DNA of 12,262 nucleotides. Origin: Chitinophagaceae bacterium UBA4857 (GTDB taxonomy: Bacteria; Bacteroidota; Bacteroidia; Chitinophagales; Chitinophagaceae). This document shows, piece by piece, positions 6,792 through 12,262 of this stretch. Location: NCBI GenBank assembly GCA_002399735.1, contig DHEF01000006.1, forward strand, positions 74,705 through 86,966, given 5' to 3'. Below the pieces are notes generated by a model that saw nothing but the letters and a program-made list of their open reading frames with translations, did not search any database and was not told where the DNA came from. How positions within the stretch are numbered: the first letter of the stretch is position 1; every line of letters starts with the position of its first letter. A program made the position numbers and the translations under genes.

Positions 6792-7151
6792 ATGAATAAA
6801 GTAAACTTAGCAGAAAAATTTTCTCAATTTACCGAACATTGGACACCAAAAATAGTAGGTGAACTAAATGGCCAGCATGTTAAACTGGCCAGGTTAAAAG
6901 GTGAGTTTGTATGGCATAAACATGACCAGGAAGATGAATTGTTTTTTGTAGTAGAGGGGGTTTTAAAAATTGAATTTCGCGACAAGACCGTAACACTCCA
7001 CAACGGAGAATTTATTGTGGTACCAAAAGGTATAGAGCATAAACCGGTTGCTAATGAAGAAGTACTGGTCATGCTTTTTGAACCGGCCACCACACTCAAT
7101 ACGGGTAATACTGAAAATGAGCTAACACAACATCAGTTGGATAGATTATGA
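6792..7151 (+). CDS. Cupin domain protein (cupin 2 type)
   Basis: A 119-residue single-domain cupin, probably a cytoplasmic metal-binding small barrel. Motif 1 is complete: Gly37, His42, His44, Glu49 and Gly56 within GEFVWHKHDQEDELFFVVEG. Motif 2 has Gly72, PKG (78-80), His83 and Asn88. The two His, the Glu and His83 would form the metal site. Cupins of this type include isomerases, dioxygenases and sensor domains, and the sequence does not tell which. The C-terminal tail (NTGNTENELTQHQLDRL) is typical of small conserved cupins in this phylum. The start ATG overlaps a 9-codon reading frame (6770-6799, MSEIKNENE) in another phase. Confidence 0.85.
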   Translation: MNKVNLAEKFSQFTEHWTPKIVGELNGQHVKLARLKGEFVWHKHDQEDELFFVVEGVLKIEFRDKTVTLHNGEFIVVPKGIEHKPVANEEVLVMLFEPATTLNTGNTENELTQHQLDRL

Positions 7152-7232
7152 CAGCCCGCCACAGTTAATTGCATTTTATTAAAGCCTTTATACTTGTTAA
7201 TAATTAACACTACACGTACCATTAAATATTTT

Positions 7233-7530
7233 ATGCAAATCAAGCAGTATTTTTTTACATTAATCTTTCCTTTAGCGACAATTAGCTTCACTAGCAAAAA
7301 GATTAAAGCGCAGGCAGATGATTATACACCCAAATTAGATAGTTTAATCTAAACCAAAACACCCAGAGCTTTTAATAGTACTGTACTGATAACACAAAAT
7401 GGGAAAGTAAAATATTCAAAAGCAGTTGGCTATGCCGATTTATCGAAAAAACACCATTGACCTTAAACGATAAATTTTAGAATCCAATCAAATAGTAAAC
7501 AAATAACTGCCGTTTTAATTTTAAAAAGCA
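7233..7530 (+). pseudogene. Serine hydrolase (beta-lactamase family) remnant
   Basis: The frame begins with a signal peptide (MQIKQYFFTLIFPLATISFT...KAQA) and reads through a typical class C/serine hydrolase N-terminus. STVLITQNGKVKYSKAVGYADLSKK is followed by SNSKQITAVLIL, which contains the SxxK catalytic motif (S-N-S-K). It is broken by TAA at 7350-7352 (codon 40), by what looks like loss of one A from an A-run near 7445-7451, and by gain of one T near 7475-7478 that restores frame. With these repaired the text is KKTPLTLNDKFRIQSNSKQ. Homology stops around 7530, so most of the enzyme (SxN/YxN and HxG/KTG motifs) is missing. No functional product is expected. It neighbours the mobile-element zone. 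Confidence 0.75.
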
Positions 7531-7728
7531 ACATTATATAGAATCTGCCATTTTTATATCATCATTCTTATTATAGGTTCTATTACCTTATTCAAAAGGA
7601 TAAAAGAGCTATTAACTTCGGTTAAAACAAAAAACAAAGGCAAGATCAAAGTAGATGTTTTCTTTCTCGCCCTTACTATTGCGCTAATAGTGTTGTTGAT
7701 TGTGTTTAATAAAACATCTTTTAGCTGA
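7525..7728 (+). pseudogene. Orphan 3' fragment of a membrane-protein gene
   Basis: An open frame without any start codon encodes two hydrophobic helices (FYIIILIIGSITLF and VFFLALTIALIVLLIVF) separated by a basic loop (KRIKELLTSVKTKNKGKIK), and ends at TGA 7726-7728. This arrangement looks like a real protein C-terminus. It may be the far end of the same serine hydrolase gene after an internal deletion, since some family members carry C-terminal helices, or it may be an unrelated remnant. Confidence 0.4.
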
Positions 7729-7779
7729 AGATTCTCAATCAAAGCGATGACAATTTTACAATAATTAACTCTTCAAGAA

Positions 7780-7795
7780 AACCATTAAAATGGTT
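7780..7795. repeat. Small hairpin paired with palindrome 1
   Basis: A 7-bp stem AACCATT/AATGGTT with a 2-nt AA loop lies 9 nt to the left of the 7805-7850 palindrome. It is the left outer edge of the palindrome array around the transposase gene. Confidence 0.55.
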
Positions 7796-7804
7796 ATTGT
7801 GATG

Positions 7805-7850
7805 ATTCGCTCTATAGCTCACGGTTTAAACCGTGAGCTATAGAGCGAAT
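7805..7850. repeat. Large palindrome 1 of the transposase-associated array
   Basis: A perfect 46-bp palindrome centred on TTTAAA at 7825-7830. The inner part is AGCTCACGG-TTTAAA-CCGTGAGCT flanked by ATTCGCTCTAT arms. It shares its layout with the palindromes at 7964 and 8556, and differences between copies are matched on both arms. Confidence 0.85.
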
Positions 7851-7963
7851 TTTTTTCTACTAGAAATTCTAATTATACTTGGGGTGTTTTTTCCATTAAT
7901 CCATTATATACGATTGAGCTTTTTAATAATAAAAATTTGTTTTATTTTGAGAGAGGATACTTG

Positions 7964-8001
7964 TTTTCATAGCCCACGATTTAAATCGTGGGCTATGAAA
8001 A
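7964..8001. repeat. Large palindrome 2 of the transposase-associated array
   Basis: A perfect 38-bp palindrome with core AGCCCACGA-TTTAAA-TCGTGGGCT and TTTTCAT outer arms. It sits about 56 nt upstream of the transposase ATG. Open frames starting or ending in this palindrome (such as 7833-8018) are artefacts of translating it. Confidence 0.85.
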
Positions 8002-8016
8002 TCCTATACACTCCCT

Positions 8017-8032
8017 AACCGTTTTAACGGTT
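8017..8032. repeat. Small hairpin paired with palindrome 2
   Basis: A 7-bp stem AACCGTT/AACGGTT with a 2-nt TT loop lies 15 nt to the right of palindrome 2 and 25 nt before the transposase ATG. Confidence 0.55.
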
Positions 8033-8057
8033 TAAAAATGCTAACCTAAATTATACT

Positions 8058-8492
8058 ATGTCACATTCGTATAACAAAATATGGATACATTCCATTTGGG
8101 CAACCAAGGACAGGATGCAACTTCTACTACCATCTATTGAACAAAAGGTACATCAGTTTATCTCTGCTCAATTGCAAAAGCAAGGATGCCCTGTACGTAT
8201 TGTAAATGGCATGCCCGACCATATACATTGTTTGTTTTTATTAAATCCTCAAAAATCCATCGCAGAAGTAATTAAACAAATTAAAGGAAGTAGTTCACAC
8301 TTTGTAAATCAACATAACCTGATTGCCGAAAAATTTTCATGGCAAACAGGTTAGGCATCTTATTCTGTTTCGGAATCAGCAGCTGATAAAGTTTATCTAT
8401 ATATTCAAACGCAAAAGGAGCATCACCAAAAGCAAACTTTTCAACAAGAGTATAAAGGCTTTTTAAAGCTATATGGATTAGAGAATAGATAG
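8058..8492 (+). pseudogene. Y1/HUH transposase gene (IS200/RAYT-like) with in-frame TAG
   Basis: This frame codes for a single-strand-DNA transposase of the IS200/IS605 or REP-associated tyrosine transposase (RAYT) superfamily. MSHSYNKIWIHSIWATKDR is the usual N-terminus, and DHIHCLF carries the HUH metal-binding pair His55 and His57. KQIKGSSSHFVNQ and KFSWQTG follow. TAG at 8352-8354 replaces codon 99, where relatives usually have Tyr in a WQTGYASYSVSES-type segment. The frame then continues with ASYSVSESAADKVYLYIQTQ, KEHHQKQTFQQEYKGFLKLYG, to a stop at 8490-8492. The predicted nucleophilic tyrosine (Tyr115 in YLYIQTQ) lies after the TAG, so the 98-residue product would lack it. Total length of 144 codons is normal for the family. 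It is almost certainly inactive unless the TAG is read through. It is embedded in palindromes that probably served as its DNA targets. Confidence 0.85.
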
Positions 8493-8521
8493 TCGTCAAT
8501 TCCAAATTGATTGCCTATGTA

Positions 8522-8537
8522 AATGGTTAAAACCATT
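8522..8537. repeat. Small hairpin paired with palindrome 3
   Basis: A 7-bp stem AATGGTT/AACCATT with a 2-nt AA loop lies 18 nt to the left of palindrome 3 and 29 nt after the transposase frame ends. Its arms are those of the 7780-7795 hairpin in swapped order. Confidence 0.55.
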
Positions 8538-8555
8538 ATCTTGATTTCCTCTAAT

Positions 8556-8589
8556 TCTATAGCCCACGGTTTAAACCGTGGGCTATAGA
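8556..8589. repeat. Large palindrome 3 of the transposase-associated array
   Basis: A perfect 34-bp palindrome with core AGCCCACGG-TTTAAA-CCGTGGGCT and TCTAT outer arms. It lies on the far side of the transposase gene and is the closest match to palindromes 1 and 2. From 8590 to 8705 I see no gene. Confidence 0.85.
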
Positions 8590-8705
8590 GTGAACCTTTT
8601 CTCAAAGGATGTTCTCTTTTTCGCTGTATCATCACATTCATATAATTCAACACAATGCATCAACAAAAAGCTTATTTTCAACATCACCATTAACCACCTA
8701 AAATA

Positions 8706-9383
8706 ATGTCAATGAAAATTGCCACCTGGAATGTAGAAAGACTAAAACATAAGTCGAAGCTTGCACTGATACAAAAAGCAATAGAAAGAATTAACGCTGA
8801 TATTTTGGTTTTAACAGAGACAGACAGCTGCATAAACACCGGTAACTATAAATACAGAATAGACTCTAGCTTTCAACTAAAAAGAGATAAGTACCCCAAC
8901 TATTATCTCCCAACGGAAAACCGAATTACGATACTTACCAATTACGATTTAATAAAACACCACGAAACATACGACAAGGACACAACGCTATGTGTAGAAT
9001 TAAAAACACCCAAAGGCAATCTTATAGTTTACGGGACTATAATAGGTATTTACGGTAATCGTAATGAAAACTTTAAAGTTGATTTAGATAAACAGCTTAA
9101 CGACTTTGACAAGCTTTCTAAAGAGAATAACCTTTGTATCATTGGCGACTATAATATTTCATTTGAGGATAATTATTATTTTACCAATGAAGGCCGTAAT
9201 AAATTAAAGGATTCTTTTACTCAAAATAACATTCTGCTACATACATGGAACAAGAAAGATTGTATTGATCATATTGCTATTTCTACCTTGTTTACTCAAG
9301 GAATTAAAGCAGAAGCAGAAGAATGGAATAAGGATAAAAAACTATCCGACCACAAAGGCATATATGTAAATTTAGCTGATTAG
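8706..9383 (+). CDS. Endonuclease/exonuclease/phosphatase family protein
   Basis: A 225-residue protein of the EEP superfamily (exonuclease III/DNase I fold), which hydrolyses phosphodiester or phosphomonoester bonds with Mg2+. All signature residues are visible: Asn9 in TWNVER, Glu38 in LTETD, Asp148 and Asn150 in IIGDYN, Asp188-His189 in CIDHI, and Asp215-His216 in LSDHKG. There is no signal peptide or membrane helix, so it is probably cytoplasmic. The length fits small stand-alone members, and the substrate (DNA, RNA, phospholipid or other) is not evident. Met3 (8712) is an alternative start close to the TWN strand. It stands between the transposase zone and the repeat at 9418-9517 and is clearly intact, unlike the genes to its left. 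It is AT-rich and lysine-rich, like accessory genes. Confidence 0.82.
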   Translation: MSMKIATWNVERLKHKSKLALIQKAIERINADILVLTETDSCINTGNYKYRIDSSFQLKRDKYPNYYLPTENRITILTNYDLIKHHETYDKDTTLCVELKTPKGNLIVYGTIIGIYGNRNENFKVDLDKQLNDFDKLSKENNLCIIGDYNISFEDNYYFTNEGRNKLKDSFTQNNILLHTWNKKDCIDHIAISTLFTQGIKAEAEEWNKDKKLSDHKGIYVNLAD

Positions 9384-9417
9384 CGGTGACTCGCATAATT
9401 GCCCAATAGTATCCCAA

Positions 9418-9517
9418 CAGTACAAGTGTGAGTCTTAAATTCATTTCCACTGGAAATAAATTTAATCCCAATCCTGTCGGATTGCAAGGGACGATGATTA
9501 GAATTACTGCTGCTGAC
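9418..9517 (+). repeat. Dispersed intergenic repeat copy left of the KS operon
   Basis: cagtacaag at 9418-9426 matches the repeat core. From 9452, ggaaataaatt...aatccc...atcct...tcggat...caa, ending in cgatgat at 9498, aligns with the reverse complement of 12216-12262 at 39 of 47 positions by eye. The tail gcaagggacgat to gctgctgac resembles the 1110-1165 and 12135-12175 copies. A short ATTTCC/GGAAAT inverted repeat lies at 9443-9457. This fills the 155 nt between the EEP gene and the acyltransferase. Confidence 0.65.
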
Positions 9518-9538
9518 TAACAAAATAAAATTATTACA

Positions 9539-10429
9539 CTACTCAGGCTTGCCCCAAAAAGCATAATAATTATACCACTGGGCGGGATAGGCTTTTACTT
9601 TTTCTTCCATGGCCAAGGCAAAATGGCTTAACATGGTTTGCACCGATTCCGTTTTTGGTAATGTGTAATAAGTTTGCGGCGGTGTAGCAAAAAAATGATA
9701 ATGTTTATTAGTTTCCTTTAAAGCAAATACAAAACTAACCGGTACTTGCAAGCGGCTTGATAGTACAAAAGGACCAGCGGGGAAAGGTGCATTGGCGCCT
9801 AAAAAATTTACATCCAAACTTTTATTGCCGGCTACAAATCTATCTGCATGCATACATACAAACTCATTACGATCCAATGCTTCGTTTATCTGGTATATAT
9901 GAGATAAATCGTTTTTTATAACAATAATGCGGGCATTGCGTTTGCCGGTTACGTTTTGCAGGTAGTCTTTAATTTTTTGGTACTCGCCATCGTACATTAC
10001 AATGTTAATAGGCGTGTTGATGCGTTTTAGCAGGTGGCCTGCAATTTCCCAGTTGCCGATATGGGCACTTAACAGCAGTCCGCCTTTACCAGCTGCGGCC
10101 ATCTGGTGCAAGTGCTCTTCGCCATCAAAATTAAAGGTGAACTGATTGGGTATGTCGCTCATCATTACAATGCGGTCAATAATGGTTTGGCCAAACTGGT
10201 AGTAATTGCGGTATAGTAATCTTACCGATTTTAAAAAAGAAAAGTCCAGCCTTGTACGCAGGTAATACCATACATGGCGGGAAGATTTCCACGAAAACAG
10301 AAAGTAATAACCAGCTACAAAACGCAATAAAAAATAGGCAGGTTGTACACCGGCCTTACGTAATACGCTTACAAAAATGCTGTAACCAAGGCGGGTGCCT
10401 TTACTCTTACCCTGCCATGTTTGCGACAT
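9539..10429 (-). CDS. LpxL/HtrB-like acyltransferase (lysophospholipid acyltransferase family)
   Basis: A 296-residue acyltransferase of the lipid A biosynthesis (LpxL/LpxM) type, which moves an acyl chain from acyl-ACP to a lipid or other hydroxyl acceptor at the cytoplasmic face of the inner membrane. A hydrophobic N-terminal segment (about 17-46) probably anchors it. The catalytic HX4E motif is SAHIGNWE (His123, Glu128). MHADRF, then FPAGPFVLSSRLQVPV, form the typical later blocks. The length is usual. Its start overlaps the stop of the ACP gene by one nucleotide (TAATG), implying translational coupling and a tight functional link. The ACP and ketosynthase upstream suggest the acyl donor is that dedicated ACP, as in flexirubin and aryl-polyene loci, instead of, or in addition to, the general lipid A pathway. 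The acceptor is not known. Confidence 0.85.
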   Translation of the reverse strand: MSQTWQGKSKGTRLGYSIFVSVLRKAGVQPAYFLLRFVAGYYFLFSWKSSRHVWYYLRTRLDFSFLKSVRLLYRNYYQFGQTIIDRIVMMSDIPNQFTFNFDGEEHLHQMAAAGKGGLLLSAHIGNWEIAGHLLKRINTPINIVMYDGEYQKIKDYLQNVTGKRNARIIVIKNDLSHIYQINEALDRNEFVCMHADRFVAGNKSLDVNFLGANAPFPAGPFVLSSRLQVPVSFVFALKETNKHYHFFATPPQTYYTLPKTESVQTMLSHFALAMEEKVKAYPAQWYNYYAFWGKPE

Positions 10430-10689
10430 TATGCAGGTACTTTTTCATTAACACGTGAAATAATGTAGTTGTAAAAATCCTGAAAGGTTACAATGTTGGT
10501 AAAGTCTTCGGGTTTTACTTTAAAGGAAAAGTTGTTTTCAATAACCACAACAAGGTCTATGTAGTCAAGGCTATCCAGCTCAACCACTTGTTTTAAATTA
10601 GCCTCAGGCTCAATTTGTGCAGGGTCAGTTTCAAACTCCTCAACCAGGAAGTCGTTTATCTTCCCGATAATTTCTTCGTTACTTTTCAT
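10429..10689 (-). CDS. Acyl carrier protein (phosphopantetheine-binding)
   Basis: An 86-residue, strongly acidic carrier protein. The 4'-phosphopantetheine attachment site is Ser40 in ELDSLDYIDLVVVIE, which follows the DSL rule. Helices are arranged as in standard ACPs, with a conserved-looking C-terminal FQDFYNYIISRV. It is distinct in sequence from a housekeeping AcpP (which has an LGADSLD motif), so it is probably a pathway-specific carrier. It lies 19 nt after the ketosynthase stop and overlaps the acyltransferase start, so all three are expected in one transcript. It would need activation by a phosphopantetheinyl transferase encoded elsewhere. Confidence 0.9.
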   Translation of the reverse strand: MKSNEEIIGKINDFLVEEFETDPAQIEPEANLKQVVELDSLDYIDLVVVIENNFSFKVKPEDFTNIVTFQDFYNYIISRVNEKVPA

Positions 10690-10708
10690 AAATAGTTTAA
10701 GGCGGTGG

Positions 10709-11920
10709 TTACCATTTTTTTACAATCAGGCTTGAGTTGGTGCCTCCAAACCCAAAAGAGTTCGACAAAAATACATTTATATTAGCTTCGGTGGTAGCTT
10801 TTATAATATTCAATTTTGCACTATCCTCATCCGGATGCTCAAAATTGATATTGGGGGCAATAAAATTGTTTTGCATCATGAGGCAACTGTACACTATTTC
10901 GCTGGCACCGGCCATCCAGCACTCATGTCCGGTCATGGATTTGGTGGAACTGACAGGCGTAGTGCCAAACACATTATATAACGCTTTTGCCTCACTGGCA
11001 TCGCCGGCAGGGGTGCTGGTGGCATGGGCATTAATATAATCAACAACAGAGGCGTCAATATTGGCATCGGCCAGGGCCATACGTAACGATTTTTCGGGAC
11101 CGCTTACCGTTGGGTTAGAAATGTGTTCGCCATTGGACGAAAAGCCATAACCAATAACTTCTGCAATGATTTGAGCGCCACGGGCTTGTGCCGATTCCAG
11201 GCTCTCCAGTATAACCGTAGCAGCACCACCGCTGGGTATCAGTCCGTCACGGTCACGGTCAAATGGGCGGGAGGCTTTGGTAGGTTCATCTTCCTTAACC
11301 GAAAACGCACCTAAAGCATCAAAGGAACCCATTGATAAATGATTAATTTCTTGTGCTCCACCGCTAATTACGCAATCCTGCATGCCGGTTTTTATAAGCA
11401 TATAGCCCAGTCCAATAGCATGTGAGCCGCTGGCGCAGGCCGCACTAACGGTAAGGTTAATGCCTTTTAGCTTAAAAATAGTAGCCAGGTTCATGGTAAC
11501 GGTGGAATTCAGGGTTTGAAAAACCGCTGCTGAACCAAGTAAGGCTGTATCTTTTTTCTCCCTGATTACATCAGTAGATTCAATAACCGGCTTGGCCGAG
11601 CTATCGTTACCATAAATAATTCCGGGTTGTAATTTTTCAATCAAATCGGCATCCATGCCGGCTTGCTGTAATGCTTCCACTGTGGCTACGTATGCATATT
11701 CGCCTTGTTCGGGCAGCATAATACGGGCCCGCCTGTCCAGCACACCTTTTAACACAGGTTTTTCTACATATCCGGTTAAGCCCGACCTATAGCCAAACTC
11801 CTTGCGTACGGGGTCTAAAACAATACCCGATTTACCATTAAATAGTGAATCTTTAACTTCCTGAAGGTTTTTACCGATACAAGAATAAATGCCCAGGCCA
11901 GTAATTACAACTCTTTTCAT
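10709..11920 (-). CDS. Beta-ketoacyl-ACP synthase, FabF-like (KAS II type)
   Basis: A 403-residue condensing enzyme that extends an acyl chain on ACP by decarboxylative Claisen condensation with malonyl-ACP. The catalytic triad is complete: Cys162 in VSAACASGS, His299 in NAHATSTPAGD, and His332 in KSMTGHECW, with Lys327. The FGFGGTN glycine turn is near the C-terminus. Starting MKRVVITGLGIYSCIG is typical. The TGHECWMAGASE block departs from the TGHLLGAAGA of housekeeping FabF, which supports a secondary-pathway enzyme. It heads the operon KS-ACP-acyltransferase. Upstream of the ATG (11921-12262) is noncoding repeat sequence, so the transcript probably starts there. No ketoreductase, dehydratase or aromatic precursor gene is in view, so those steps would have to come from outside the window. 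Confidence 0.92.
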   Translation of the reverse strand: MKRVVITGLGIYSCIGKNLQEVKDSLFNGKSGIVLDPVRKEFGYRSGLTGYVEKPVLKGVLDRRARIMLPEQGEYAYVATVEALQQAGMDADLIEKLQPGIIYGNDSSAKPVIESTDVIREKKDTALLGSAAVFQTLNSTVTMNLATIFKLKGINLTVSAACASGSHAIGLGYMLIKTGMQDCVISGGAQEINHLSMGSFDALGAFSVKEDEPTKASRPFDRDRDGLIPSGGAATVILESLESAQARGAQIIAEVIGYGFSSNGEHISNPTVSGPEKSLRMALADANIDASVVDYINAHATSTPAGDASEAKALYNVFGTTPVSSTKSMTGHECWMAGASEIVYSCLMMQNNFIAPNINFEHPDEDSAKLNIIKATTEANINVFLSNSFGFGGTNSSLIVKKW

Positions 11921-12040
11921 CGTGCAATAGTTCTTTGTGATAGTTATATCGGTGGCTTTTTATTTCTCTTTTGCAGCCAGATGATTTGGTAATATTGAAA
12001 ATAGAATAATTTTTTAAAACTATAAAATTACAGTTTAAAG

Positions 12041-12060
12041 AAGCTGAAAGCTGAAAGCTT
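12041..12060 (+). repeat. Short heptamer tandem repeat upstream of the KS operon
   Basis: Two AAGCTGA units (12041-12047 and 12048-12054) are followed by AAGCTT. It has the same 7-bp period as the 5341-5368 array but a different unit. It lies about 120 nt upstream of the ketosynthase ATG. Confidence 0.5.
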
Positions 12061-12123
12061 GGTCGCTTATTATTTTGATAACAAAACACTTGCTTAAAAT
12101 AACACGATGTTGATGAGCGATAT

Positions 12124-12175
12124 GCAGTACAAGAGTGCGACGCAAGGAACGATCATCTGTGTTACTGTAGCTGGT
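12124..12175 (+). repeat. Dispersed intergenic repeat, direct copy at the right edge
   Basis: It begins gcagtacaagagtgcgacgc (shared with 1110-1165, inverted) and continues aaggaacgatcatctgtg, then ttactgtagctggt (shared with 1936-1976). A T-run with acataa/atggt flanks follows, and then an inverted half (12191-12222), so the whole right end looks like two opposed units around 12180-12190. The 342 nt from 11921 to 12262 hold this and the heptamer repeat but no gene. I could not find a clear TAnnTTTG promoter for the KS operon. Confidence 0.75.
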
Positions 12176-12215
12176 TACATAATTTTTTTTATGGTGCCCC
12201 GACTGTATTGCTACT

Positions 12216-12262
12216 ATCATCGCCTGTTGTGATCCGATAGGATCGGGATTTAATTTATTTCC
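12216..12262 (-). repeat. Inverted counterpart of the 9452-9498 repeat
   Basis: Read on the minus strand from the window edge, it gives ggaaataaatt, aatccc, atcct, tcggat and finally cgatgat in the same order and spacing as 9452-9498, with eight mismatches in 47. A small GATCC/GGATC hairpin (12231-12244) is embedded. The window stops exactly here, so the element may continue. Confidence 0.65.

Noticed and set aside
7554..7742. 62-codon minus-strand frame
   Set aside because: The plus strand reads as a better membrane-protein C-terminus (two helices with a basic loop). The minus frame is its mirror.
7833..8018. 61-codon plus-strand open frame with a hydrophobic middle
   Set aside because: It starts inside palindrome 1 and ends just past palindrome 2. 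The HSPRFKSWAM string is the palindrome translated, and the hydrophobic part is AT-rich spacer.
8441..8653. 70-codon minus-strand open frame containing SPRFKPWA
   Set aside because: It is the translation of palindrome 3 and of the antisense of the transposase tail.

Overview
The window looks like a chromosomal segment from a member of the Bacteroidota, most likely in or near the Chitinophagaceae/Sphingobacteriales. The pointers are AT-rich intergenic DNA, almost no Shine-Dalgarno sequences, candidate TAnnTTTG-type -7 promoter boxes, an OmpA-domain protein, a DUF4287 protein, and a ketosynthase/ACP/LpxL-like acyltransferase operon of the kind found in flexirubin and aryl-polyene loci. The genus cannot be read from the sequence alone.

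Layout. At 1-850 pyrH (UMP kinase) lies on the minus strand with a clear intrinsic terminator. From 851 to about 1440 there is no gene, only repeats and hairpins. At 1441-1851 a four-helix membrane protein gene (minus) is interrupted by an in-frame TGA inside its first helix. At 2053-3060 a fumarylacetoacetate-hydrolase-family enzyme (minus) ends at a strong terminator hairpin. It diverges from a secreted double-OmpA-domain protein (3204-3953, plus), which is followed by a PLP-dependent class I/II aminotransferase (4093-5352, plus). A GC-rich structured repeat sits at 5433-5540. Four small plus-strand genes follow: an 85-aa membrane protein, an NTF2-fold immunity-like lipoprotein, a DUF4287 protein and a cupin.

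From 7152 to 8700 is a decay and mobile-element zone. It holds a wrecked serine hydrolase (beta-lactamase family) gene, an orphan 3' fragment of a membrane-protein gene, and a Y1/HUH (IS200/RAYT-like) transposase gene. The transposase has a TAG just before its predicted catalytic tyrosine and is surrounded by three large near-perfect palindromes, each paired with a small hairpin. At 8706-9383 there is an intact endonuclease/exonuclease/phosphatase-family protein. The right end (11920 back to 9539, minus) is a compact ketosynthase - acyl carrier protein - acyltransferase operon with tight spacing and a TAATG stop/start overlap. It is bracketed by inverted copies of a dispersed intergenic repeat.

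How the genes work together: only the KS-ACP-acyltransferase trio shows a clear joint role, building an acyl chain on a dedicated ACP and transferring it to a lipid or pigment acceptor at the membrane. The remaining genes look like independent housekeeping or accessory genes. The most distinctive content is the repeat landscape: a palindrome/transposase system whose copies vary by compensatory changes, and a second, unrelated dispersed intergenic repeat family with at least five related pieces in 12 kb.
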